Shown here one piece after another: positions 21,662-31,671 of a stretch of DNA of 64,000 nt (the stretch's first letter is position 1; each line of letters opens with the position of its first letter). Source of the stretch: Anastrepha obliqua (Eukaryota > Arthropoda > Insecta > Diptera > Tephritidae); assembly GCF_027943255.1 (NCBI RefSeq), contig NC_072893.1, positions 94,929,784 through 94,993,783 on the forward strand, written 5' to 3'. The notes below the pieces were generated by a model. It did no database searches, had not been told where the DNA came from, and saw nothing but the letters and a program-made list of their open reading frames with translations. The position numbers and the translations under genes were made by a program.

Positions 21662-22619
21662 ACGTAGTAAAAATGAAATGTTTGGTCGTGCCTTAGTGCT
21701 GCTGGCAGGTGATTTTAGACAAACACTGCCTGTTATTCCTCGAGCAACTGTAGCAGATGAATTGGCTGCATGTTTGAAATCATCATATTTGTGGAGACAT
21801 GCTCAAACACTCAAACTAACTACAAATGTACGTGTTCTAATGCAAAATGATCCATCAGCTGATGAATTTTCACAGCAATTATTGGATATTGGAAATGGCA
21901 AAGTTCCTGTCGATAATTTAACTGGCTTAATAACTTCACAACCAAACTTTTGTCAAATAAGTCAAACGAAAGAACAGTTAATTCAAGGTATTTTCCCAAA
22001 TTTGCCTCAAAATTTCAAAAATCATGATTGGCTTAGCAAAAATAAAGATGTGAATGAAATGAATCCGGCTATTTTGGCTAACATACCAAGTCCAGAACAA
22101 ACATAACGATGCGTTGACACTGTTACAAATCAAGATGATATTGTAAATTATCCCACTGAATTTTTGAATTCCCTTGATTTACCTGGATTACCGCCACACT
22201 AAACTTGAAAATAGGAGCACCGATTATTATGTTGAGAAACATAAATCAACCACGACTATGTAATGGCACTCGATTAACAGTTAAGAGATTGATGAATAAC
22301 GTCATTGAAGCAACAATTTTGAATGGAAAATACTCTGGTGAAGACGTTTTAATACCGCGAATACCCATGATACCATCGGATATGCCGTTTGAATTCAAAC
22401 GTCTTCAATTTCCTGTTCGCCTTGCATTCGCGATTACTATTAATAAGTCACAAGGCCAAACTTTATCAACTTGTGGTATTGATTTTAGAATACCCATGTT
22501 TTTCTCATGGCCAACTTTATGTTTCATGCTCAAGAGTTGGTAAGCCATCGGTGTTGTTCATTTATTCAACAACGCATGGAAAAACGAAGAATATTGTATA
22601 CCAAAGAGCATTACAATAA
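21662..22619 (+). pseudogene. Helitron Pif1-like helicase, second piece
   Basis: Continues the helicase after the RTE insertion: FGRALVLLAGDFRQTLPVIP (motif III region), SSYLWRHAQTLKLTTNVRV, FPNLPQNFKNHDWLS, then a stop near 22104 and shifted frames through NYPTEFLNSLDLPGLPPH, KIGAPIIMLRNINQPRLCNG, FAITINKSQGQTLSTCGIDF (motif V) and, in another frame, YVSCSRVGKPSVLF (motif VI) to 22619. At least two frameshifts or stops. Helitron 2 (60565-63019) carries a related but distinct helicase. Confidence 0.9.
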
Positions 22620-22802
22620 AAAAAGTAATAAAGTAAATCACATCAAACTTTTTTAATTGCTACTACTATTTAAAACTTCTTTCATTACTATTCATGCGCG
22701 AGAATTATTACAAAAAAACACACAGTATTTTTCGGCTTGATTTAATTAATTAATCTAGATTTTTTTAAAGACGACCAGCAGAACAGGCGGGTTTTCGCTA
22801 GT

Positions 22803-24649
22803 TTATTTATAAAACTAAAATAATTCAAAAATCAGTTACTTCAATATAAAGGCCCCGTGTATGCAGACAATCAAGAGAAAACTCAAAAGGAATAATTATG
22901 TTCAAATAATAAAAAAGGAAGGTCAAATAAAAGAATTGCAATCTTTCAGCTAACTCACACTTTCATGCATGATGCCCACTGTGGCCTGTTCGATCCGCTG
23001 CAGTAACTTTCAAGTAGTGTCATCCTTTGTCAAGCGCCGAAAACTTATACGTACACCTAATATATTTCTTAAACATCTCTTTATATTCCAGTTATATTTT
23101 TGTTTTTATGTGTATAAGTTTAAAGTTTACTAAGGTAAACTTAACATCTACGATTACTCGCCTAATATTGCCATCTCATTTAGATTATTTCAAAGAAAAG
23201 TAAGGCACCACACTATGAGCATCATTATTTATTTATATTTATTATTTGTATAATTTATATATTAAGCTACTGCGCACTGCAACCAAAAGAGATCTATTTG
23301 ACAAAGCCTGCTGAGGTACCCTATTTTTTAAGGCGTTTAAGGCTTAATGGTAGCATAGTCAACTCTGAATTAAGTATATGGAGAATATTTTATATGAAGC
23401 ATAATATTGAACTGGTTGAAATCTTTTTATTACTAGAATAAAAATCAAAAATAAACAAACTATTATTTAGCAATTGAAAATGGCATAGGTATTCCCTTGC
23501 AATCATGCGAAGTTCCTTTCTTTTTTTTATTTGTAACGAACCTACCTGCAGAATCGCTCAACAATTGTGACTGACTCTCAATGCTACACGCATAGAATAC
23601 CTTCCAAGCAGAAATAAAACACTGATTTCTGTCAAAACGCAACACTGTCTAAAGCGCAGACACGCTTAAAAGGTGGGCGCGTAAACACATGTCTCCTGGT
23701 GAGACAGTATATATCAGAAAGAGGAAGAAAGGAGTTTGTACCTTCTATGTCACTGACTTTCTCTACCCGAACCTAGATTTTTCATTTCAGATATATAGAA
23801 AGTTTCAATGAGTTCGAAAATCTTGGCATGGTGGAAGTCAAAGATCTTCTAAAGTTTCCTCGCCATTGGCTTAGAGGACAAACAGACAAGTTTCCCAAGC
23901 GGCGTCGCAACGGACTCCAAGCCTGAGTGCGGTATTTTGTGGATAATACTTACCACCTAACCGAATTTGGAACAATGCATTACAGTTGTGAATATTATTC
24001 TACAGTTTGCTTCGTCCTATTTATGTGAAACTGATCGAAAGTTGTCCCAAATCAATTGAGTAAAAAAATAAGAGACGTTTTAGAAAGAATGTCAGACTCG
24101 ATTTGAGAAATTACACTCATTTTCAAGTGCTATATTTCCTACCAAATAATCATTATACAAATTTAATTAAGATCGGTCATCTTAATGCATGTTACAACAA
24201 CATATACACTTCGAGCCAAAACGATAGCACATCATCATTATAGCATTTTTTATATGGAAAAAATGCGCCACAGCACCAGAAAAAAAATTATAAAAAACCA
24301 ATGAAATTTTTAGCAACCTTAAGCTTGATAACTGCATATTAAATATTTTTGTAGAATTTTTGACAAAAGTTTGAAACTTGGTTTTACATAGTTTTTGTAA
24401 GACTATTTCTTGTACTTTTATAAAAAAAATTAATAGCTAACAATCAAAAAAGGCGAAATAGTCAAAACTGGTCACAATTTTGTTATACCATCATTTGTCG
24501 TGGACTGTAGGTATCGGTATTCTCTGCTAGAAGGGCATCGCGAAAAAGTTAATTATGTAACGGGAGTCACAGTATAAAAATAATTGGGAAACCCTGGCCT
24601 CTACAATAGTGTGTCTTCCATAAAAATCTGTTTTAATTGCATTGGATAA
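22803..24649. other. mostly non-coding, one LINE 3' remnant
   Basis: AT-rich. The only recognisable content is a probable LINE 3' end at about 23650-23960, listed separately. No gene. Confidence 0.5.
23650..23960 (+). pseudogene. RNase H LINE 3'-end remnant
   Basis: The segment around 23800-23930 resembles 32090-32300: both carry a (F)NE(F/L)E(N/D)L coding stretch followed by an AAAGATCTTCTAAAGTTT-like and a GGCRTCRCAAYGGRCTM-like sequence. The same motif (ATCACAATGGGCCTACAGC) ends the RNase H LINE at 53135-56970. I infer an eroded C-terminus plus 3' UTR of such a LINE. Confidence 0.4.
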
Positions 24650-24651
24650 TA

Positions 24652-25177
24652 AAGGGTGTTCTAATAGCAGGTGTCATCTATCGCTATCGAGCGATGATTA
24701 ACAATTTTTTATGGCCGGAATCGGATGGTATTGATCTGGACAACGTTTATCTTCAACAAGACGTGGCACGTAGACACGCAACGGAACCATTAACCTTTTA
24801 CGGCAAAAGTTTCCGGACCGTGTTATCTCTCGAAGAGGTGATCACAATTGCCCACCGAGATCTTGTGATTGAACACCTTGTGACTTTTTTCTTTGGGGCC
24901 ACGTGAAAGAGAAGGTCTACACCAACAGCCCAGAGTCGATTCAAGACCTTAAAGATGGAGTTCATGAGGCTATCGAGGACATAGGGCAGCCACTTTGCAA
25001 TTCGGTTGAGCAAAATTTCATAAAAAGGATATTGTCCTGTAAGCGTGGTCGTGGTGGTCTTTTGCCTGATGTTATTTTCCACTATTAACGACATACCTTC
25101 CACTTATAATGAAATAAACATCCGATCATTTATATTAAGAAAAAGCATTTTTCTTTGAATATCAAAATAACACCTCT
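24652..25177 (+). mobile_element. rosa-type mariner deletion derivative, 526 bp
   Basis: Left end AAGGGTGTTCTAATAGCAGG after TA (24650-24651); the reverse complement of the right end is AGAGGTGTTATTTTGATATT after TA (25178-25179). The plus-strand transposase remnant keeps YRAMINNFLWPESDGIDLDN, VYLQQDVARRH (second catalytic Asp region), a shifted PPRSCD-like segment, then EKVYTNSPESIQDLKDGVHE and SCKRGRGGLLPDVIFHY up to 25085. The N-terminal half, including the DNA-binding region and first catalytic Asp, is deleted. Confidence 0.8.
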
Positions 25178-25179
25178 TA

Positions 25180-25849
25180 TTGGAAAATCTTTTAAAAGCG
25201 CCTTAATTCCAAAAATAAGCTTTAAACACTCGCATGCAATATACAGGCGACTTGGAGCACCCCCACCGCTATTATAACACCTTCTGTTACAGCTACTCTG
25301 TTAAAAGCGACTGCTAAAAAGCCCCATTTCATTTTGAATACATCTTTTACAGTCATATTTCATTAAAACAATGTAAATATAAAGAAATTAATCCAACTTT
25401 GTAATATCTATATGCTCTTGTGAATCTGAATACGAGTATTACTAACGTAGTTATTTTCAAACGTATGGACGTTGTTTACCCGCCGCACTTATGTACAAAG
25501 GGATAGAATAACAGACTTTACCATTTGAACGCACAAAGAGCAAACAAGATGTAAGAAAAATTGTGTATTGTAGTGCATACAGTTGCGGTCATTAAACTCC
25601 GCATCGACATTTGCCTAATGTGTCTAGATTCAGACACAGATATAGAGAACGCACTTGTTATCATTATTTAGTAATTTTTCTCTAAAAAATGTAATGAAAG
25701 TTCAGTCACCACACAACTTAAGGAAAATTACGAATAAAAAAAGAGCAAAATTTAATATCTAGTATTTAAACAAGTCTACCGTTCGAAATATGTGAAAAAA
25801 AGACTTTAAAGTGGTCAACGGGCCTATGGAACTACAAAAAGGAAACAAA
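25180..25849. other. no gene seen
   Basis: AT-rich spacer between a rosa-type element and a TTAA MITE, with no recognisable content. Confidence 0.6.
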
Positions 25850-26603
25850 TTAAGGGGGGAGCCTGGTTTATAAGGTCAAAAAAATCAATTTTTTTTTTCG
25901 TTTTAAGCGATTCCTAATATAGTTCAGAATATTCACACAAAGTTACAAAGCCTAATTCTCAATATTTCCGTAGATACAAAGCCAAAGGTAGGCGAGCGTT
26001 ACGTAGTTACGCTGTGACCGGACAGCTATATTACAAACTTTATCTTCTTTTCTCGACTTTTCATTTTTATGATTTCTTTGAAGTGGCGTACATAAATCAA
26101 AAAAAACTAATGAACCTTTTGAAATAAATCATAGCTTGTTCCCTTCAGTATTAAATTCCCTTCTATTTGAACTAACAAAATAGATAAAAAAAAATTTTCA
26201 AGATTTTTATACCAAGTTGAAGTGAATTTTTTTTTATAGAAAGGCATTTTTTTCTTTAAAACCTCCAAAAAGTTGAAATTTTGGAATTTCTCTCAGTTTT
26301 CTTAGTTCATCTAGAATAAAAAATCATGATAATTAGAAATCAATTTGAATTTTTTGCTTTAGATAATAATTACGAGCTGTATCTTGTACTCCAGTTGGAA
26401 ACTCCAGCGTTGCAGCGCTCTACTAATTTCTATGTTAAACATTTTTTTCAACATATTTTAACCAGTACAAGAATTTTTTATACTTTTTAAATGTTCATTA
26501 AAAGATAGAAAAGACTTTGCATTGCTAAATTAATTTTTTCCTTAAAACAAAAATCGCAAAGAGATGCAATTTTTAGACCTCATAAACCAGGCTCCCCCCT
26601 TAA
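25850..26603. mobile_element. TTAA-flanked MITE, member 1 (754 bp)
   Basis: TTAA at 25850-25853 and 26600-26603. The inverted ends are GGGGGGAGCCTGGTTTAT followed by A/G and AGGTC, 24 bp with one mismatch. Just inside the left end is AAAAAAATCAATTTTTTTTT. The interior is AT-rich and non-coding. TTAA targets are typical of piggyBac and its MITEs, but no transposase is seen. Two similar elements are at 30936 and 58328. Confidence 0.8.
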
Positions 26604-27674
26604 ATGATCGTTTCAAACCTTTAAGTTTCATATGCCGCAAGTATATAGAGGAAAGTTCAAGGTAACGAATTTATCACGATATCTCGCCACTTTAGCTGAA
26701 AAAATTCGTCAAAACAGCGAGAGAAAAACTAAAATTTAATTCAACTTCATTGGCAAAAAGCTACTTATAAACCAACTCCTTTTTACATGGCAAATACGTT
26801 TCTTAGAGGAGTGCGCAGAAAAAACATCGTGTCCAAAAATTCATGAGGCAACCTTAAAAAAATTGTGTAAAATGAAAAATAGTTTCCCAAAAATCGTGGA
26901 AAAGAAGTTATAATACAATCCATATTACATAAGTATTTATAAAACAAAAACAATTCAATTCTATTAAAAAAAAATGTAATTAGTGTTTAGCGAAAATTCA
27001 ATCCATAAGTACAAAATACAAAAATTGAAATTGAAATTAGGAATAAAAATCTACTTTGTAACTAGGCATCGCTACTTGATAGCAAACATGCACATTTATT
27101 ACGGACTGTGTAACTAGGCATCGCTACTTGATAGCAAACATGCACATTTATTACGGACTGGATCAAAAATGCTATCTTCAGTAAGCACGATGTGTGAAAT
27201 ACTAGGTCAGATATGTCCAGCCCATCTGTCGCGATTTATTCAAATTATTGGCGGCTTCTGTCGGTTTTTTCATCGTAACAAGGTCTGTTATTAGCAACGG
27301 TTTTTTTTGTTTTCTTGAGGTGTTTATACAAGGCGGCACAAAATTATTCTACCTATCCGAAAACTTATAATTTTTGCTAACGGTAATTCATATTTGACAC
27401 TTGTGAACTAGACAGCTGCAGTATGTAAACAGACAAGCAATGGCGCACGCAAATAAAGATTTTCATCACTCAAAATTAACCTTTCTTGTTTTTTTATTAT
27501 TTCCTATATTAATCATACATCTGTCATACTAACAACTAGTACATTTTTTAACAATTAGCTAGGAAGATTGTTAAATATATTTCATCATGGTCAGTGCCAA
27601 GACGAATACAGCGATTACATTTTAGGACAGCAATTACATTTTACACAGAACAATTACACAGTCCTGCGAGGGGG
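26604..27674. other. no gene seen; contains a 52-bp tandem duplication
   Basis: AT-rich spacer. The only feature is a perfect tandem duplication at 27057-27160. Confidence 0.6.
27057..27160 (+). repeat. perfect 52-bp tandem duplication
   Basis: Bases 27057-27108 are repeated exactly at 27109-27160; the unit starts TGTAACTAGGCATCGCTACT. It is a recent replication slip, or an assembly artefact, which perfect identity cannot exclude. Confidence 0.95.
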
Positions 27675-28131
27675 AGTTTCTAGAATGGCTGTACTTGTTT
27701 TTTGTAGTTTTTTATGCGCTGAAAACGAATCTGTCCTTCAAAATGCTCCATCACTTCAGGATTTTTGGTAAATGAAGCCTAAAAGGTCAAAAAATGGCCA
27801 TTTTAGCCATTTTTGATAATTTTTTTTGGGATAGAAATTTTTTTTTTTAATTTTCGACGAAAAGGTCGCATAGTACAACTCTTTAGCTTTAAAACCCATT
27901 TTTTAAAATTATTGTACGATTTTTTAAAAAAAAGTTATGACATTTTGAAATTAACAGTTTCAGTTACGTATACGTTGGGTATAACGTCTATGGCTAACGC
28001 TAAAATGGCCATTTTTTGACCTTTTAGGCTTCATTTACCAAAAATCCTGACGTGATGGAGCATTTTGAAGGTCAGATTCGTTTTCAATGCATAAAAAACT
28101 ACAAGAAACAAGTACAGCCATTCTAGAAACT
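27675..28131. mobile_element. foldback element with 133-bp inverted arms
   Basis: Arm 27675-27807 and the reverse complement of arm 27999-28131 align over their whole equal length with a handful of differences, around a 191-bp AT-rich loop. The arms begin AGTTTCTAGAATGGCTGTAC and contain a GCCTAAAAGGTCAAAAAATG stretch. No coding potential and no clear target duplication. The right arm touches the 3' end of a jockey-like LINE at 28169. Confidence 0.9.
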
Positions 28132-28168
28132 AAAAAAAGTTAAATTTCGCCTGTGTTATTTTAGCATA

Positions 28169-28770
28169 CGAAAATTCATATTTCATTTAATAGGTCAATT
28201 GGTCGGTTTCTCTTCAGACGTCGTAAAGTTCTTCTTTCAAGTTGTGAGAGTCTATTGGCTTCTTTGTTTTTGTGCTGCTTTATTTCGTTAAAATATCTTG
28301 TTGATATCGCTTTTATTTCTTCGTCGATTGATGGTATATTGAACGTTTTATGGATAACATCATTTTTTGTGTACCCGTCGGACGTTGTAATTATACGTAA
28401 GATTTTTGATTGTAGTTGTTGTACCTTGTTTATATGAGTTCTTTTTGAAGTCTCTCCTCTGCAAATGTTGCTATAATTGAATTAGTTTCGTCTGGGAGTG
28501 GTATGTCAGAGGTATTAGAGGAATAATACATATAACAGTGGTCCTAGAACGCTGCTTTGAGATACTCCTGCTATTATTGGATGATTATGTGAATATTTCT
28601 CATTGTACGTAATGTAGAAGCATCGATCAGTAAGGTAGCTCTTGATAATTAAATAATAGTCCAGTTGTAATATTGTCCTAATTTTATGGAAGAGGCCTTT
28701 GTTTCTCAAGAGCTTTTGCGATGTCCAAAAATACAGCAACGCAGTATTATTTATTTTAGGAGGATGGTTC
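28169..28770 (-). pseudogene. jockey-clade LINE reverse transcriptase fragment
   Basis: Minus-strand remnant in two parts. The palm part (28760-28515) reads FHKIRTILQLDYYLIIKSYL, YNEKYSHNHPIIAGVSQSSV and LGPLLYVLFL; the usual PQGS motif is changed to SQSS. It continues SDIPLPDETNSIIATFA and the catalytic FADD is lost. After a deletion comes the C-terminal end (about 28440-28200): ILRIITTSDGYTKNDVIHKT, FNIPSIDEEIKAIS and RRLKRNRPIDLLNEI, then a stop. No poly-A tail is visible before the foldback element. Confidence 0.78.
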
Positions 28771-28886
28771 CATGTGTGGGGAAAGTCACTGACCGCCATT
28801 CACTTGGGAGTGGTTAGGACGATTCTTCTGCATATGGTTCACCTGATCGGGAGTGAGCTAACGTGAAAAGGCGAAGCATCCCAGGT

Positions 28887-29110
28887 TAGCTGGTTGTGCG
28901 CTGGGTTTCGGACCCGCCACTTTTCGAACCTGTTAAACAGTGATAGCTGCGCATGTCACAGAGAATGTGAAGATCCCGATATCCCAATCGTTGACGACGG
29001 AATTGTCGTTCCGGTACCCGACCATGAAAAGGTGAGAATAGCAATAACGAGGCTAAAGAGCAACAAAGCCGCGGGCGCCGACGGACTGCCGGCTGAGCTA
29101 TTCAAACATG
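28887..29110 (+). pseudogene. RTE LINE fragment, sense half of an inverted pair
   Basis: Begins with TGTGCGCTGGGTTTCGGACC, which I take for RTE 5'-region sequence, joined directly to the start of the reverse transcriptase: HFSNLLNSDSCACHRECEDP, then ITRLKSNKAAGADGLPAELF. It stops after the codons for KHG and is followed, in opposite orientation, by the C-terminal half of the same kind of element. Confidence 0.8.
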
Positions 29111-29111
29111 G

Positions 29112-29755
29112 TGACAATCTTTCCAACGTAGAGGAGGCCTTGCTTTTTCTCTGCAATCACCAGCTGGTACCGCATCGAATACCTTCAGAGCCGGAGCGTT
29201 TGTTTCCATTCGGAGGACATGACCCAGCCAAGATCCAGTGGCTTCGATCTTTATTCACTGCGCTATGTCTATGTCGTCGTAAAACTCATACAGCTCATCG
29301 TTCAATCGCTTGCAGTACTCTCCGTCGCCAACGTGCAAAGGTCCAAAAATCTTACGCAGAATCTTTCTCTCAAACACTCCAAGCGTAGCTTTATCGGATG
29401 TTGTCATCTTCCAAGCTTCTGCGCCATACATTAAGACGAGCATGATGATAGCCTTGTAGAGTATTAGCTTTGTTCGTCAAGAGAGGACTTTATTACTCAA
29501 TTGCCTACATAGTCCAAAGTAGCGTTTGTTGGTTAGTAGTAATGCTGGTTCCTAAATAAACGAAGTCTTTTACAACCACAAAATCATAACTCTCAACAGT
29601 GATGTGGGTACGGATAAGCGAGTGCGCCAACTGTTTGTTTGATGACAAGAGGTACTTCGTTTTATCCTTGTTCACCACCAGACCCATTCGCTTTGCCCCT
29701 TATTCAGCTTGGAAAAGGTACAATTAGCAGCACGGCCGATGAGCTCAATATCACC
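29112..29755 (-). pseudogene. RTE LINE fragment, antisense half of an inverted pair
   Basis: Minus-strand C-terminal reverse transcriptase of the family at 18832-21650, more eroded. From right to left: a lost YADD region (TGDIELIGRAANCTFSKL), MGLVVNKDKTKYLLSSNKQ, VKDFVYLGTSI, YGAEAWKMTTSDKATLGVFE, RKILRKIFGPLHVGDGEY, then the final codons near 29115. The (GAA)n tail and last codons are missing, because the fragment joins head-on to the plus-strand piece ending at 29110. Confidence 0.85.
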
Positions 29756-30935
29756 CGTACTTTTGTTCATAATCTGCAACGATGCAAGGCGTAAAAAACA
29801 CGAGGAAGGTTCTGACACTGTCCGATCCGCGTTTAGAAAATCTAAGAGGAACACACATCCAATAAGGCAGTGTGAAATCTGCTCATCTGTTCACTGCTTT
29901 TATTACTTCACCTGTATAATTCCACCAAGGTGCGTCTTAGAATCCCAGTAAAACTTTATGAACTTCACAATGATAAAAATTAAAACCTTAAACCTAAGCA
30001 TTACGCATGGCATTTTTCATATTTAAAACAACGATATTAAGATTAGAGTTCAGTTCCATTTAATTTTCTTTAACAATGTTTCAAAAGTCTCACACATTCA
30101 GCTGAAAAAATTGTAAAACCCATAATTTATGTGTGTAAAGATTTCAGTGTCAGCCACTGTATGTGTTTAAATGCAGAATTTGTATTTAGTAGAGCATTGA
30201 ATTGCTGCGAGCTGAGTTGAGCATGAGCAGAGCGGCTGTCAGTTGGCAAGTAACATGTCACCCCCTTTGAGACAACAAAAATAAACAAAATGCAAAATAA
30301 CAACACATGGTAACATGCCCTAGCGCACACACACAGACATTTGTGCATACTCAGATATAAAAAAGTCGGAATTTCACAAGAAAAAGGCGTTGGAGCTTGT
30401 CGTTCAAACTTAGTTGTTATCTAGACTACCCTCGTTCATTGGCAGAATGTGCAATACTTAAGGAGGTCGCTCGGCAGTCCACAAAGCTAAATACTAAAGC
30501 AATCCCCCAGTAACCCACCTAATTTTTTTCTTTATGAAAATCCGACAACTTTGTTGTGCAATTTTGCGGTCCAGAGAATTGTATAAAATAATCACACACA
30601 CACGCAAGTACGAGTACATATAAGTTCATAAAAGAATATGTTCTGTGTGAAATACACTTTTACAGTTGGAAATGCAAGCTGACATGCTTGTGTCTAATAA
30701 ACATAGAATGCAAAGAGCGATTTTAATATTTCAAAATTGTATTCAACAGTTGGAGGATAACAGACAAGGGATGAGATGGGCAAAATTATGGAAAAATTAA
30801 CACAGCAGTATCTAGTGACCACTAATCACTAAGGGACTACAGATTTCTCTCACAAGCTCGGAAAAAATATTTTTAACCCATAATTGCTGTATATTTATAT
30901 AATAATTAATTTAATTTAAATAAAAATTCTTACAA
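29756..30935. other. no gene seen
   Basis: Non-coding. The first 100 bp include the small repeat shared with 14725-14760. Short CA-rich runs lie at 30320-30345 and 30592-30605. Confidence 0.55.
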
Positions 30936-31671
30936 TTAAGGGGGTCTTCTGGTCTCCAGCGAAAAAAAAATCGATTTTTTTTTTGCATAATTTTGTTGTA
31001 TGTGTATGCGAGAATACGCCACAGAAAGGATTTTTTGAAAATCGCATTTTTTCACATTTTTCTGGGCACCGAAGTGTACCCTCCTCCGGCCGTTTTATCA
31101 TAAACTTTATCTTTAAACGCGTTTCCCCGAAAATCGTGTTTTCTAAGCATTTTGGTCACACTTTTCATAGTAGTTATACTCCGATTTCAATGGTTTTGGT
31201 CTTAAAAGGTCCGGAAAACTTACCGCTAAGTTTCCCCGTGTACGATTTTTGAAATTTTTTTTCATTCCATTTTTATAACCTTTTAAAGTTCAAAAAATGA
31301 GCAAAAAAAAATTTTTTTTGCAAATTGTTGCATAACTTTTGAAAAAAAATTTAAAAAAAAAAATCTGTCACGGGAAAACTTAACCTGGGCAACTCTGAAG
31401 ACAACGCATATCTCATTTTTGCTTTCTGATTACCCAGGTGGAAAAACCGTGACCAAAATGGAGACCTGTTTCGTTTGGAGGTGGACGTCTTCAGCGCCAT
31501 TTCAAGGTCGCGGGTGTTAATTTTTTTCAAAGTCAAAACCATTTTTTAAAAGCCAAGACATGTACCTTTAAAATAAAAAAAAAAATTTTTTAAATATTCA
31601 CAGGATTTGTCACAATCAATCCCCAAAAAAACCCTTCATTTCAGGGCCTCGAGACCAGAAGACCCCCTTAA
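30936..31671. mobile_element. TTAA-flanked MITE, member 2 (736 bp)
   Basis: TTAA at 30936-30939 and 31668-31671. Inverted ends GGGGGTCTTCTGGTCTC, 17 bp perfect. Just inside the left end is AAAAAAAAATCGATTTTTTT. The interior contains ACTTTATCTTTAAACGCGTT and ATCGTGTTTTCT, close to words in member 3 (58328-59069). Non-coding. Confidence 0.82.

Larger units (their letters stand above)
17493..22801 (+). mobile_element. Helitron copy 1, with nested SINE and RTE LINE
   Basis: Rolling-circle transposon. The 5' end is TCTAGGTATATATATAAAAT at 17493, preceded by A (17492), followed by GTTTGTCCGGGGTAATCTC typical of insect Helitrons. The 3' end is TTTTCGCTAG, ending at 22801 and followed by T: insertion between A and T with 5'-TC and 3'-CTAG, as for canonical Helitrons. 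Inside are tandem 130-bp units (17871-18120), a polypurine tract, a SINE (18251-18552), and a Pif1-like helicase frame split by an RTE LINE (18832-21650). Without the insertions the element is about 2.2 kb. The Rep/HUH nuclease is missing, so it is non-autonomous. Confidence 0.85.
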
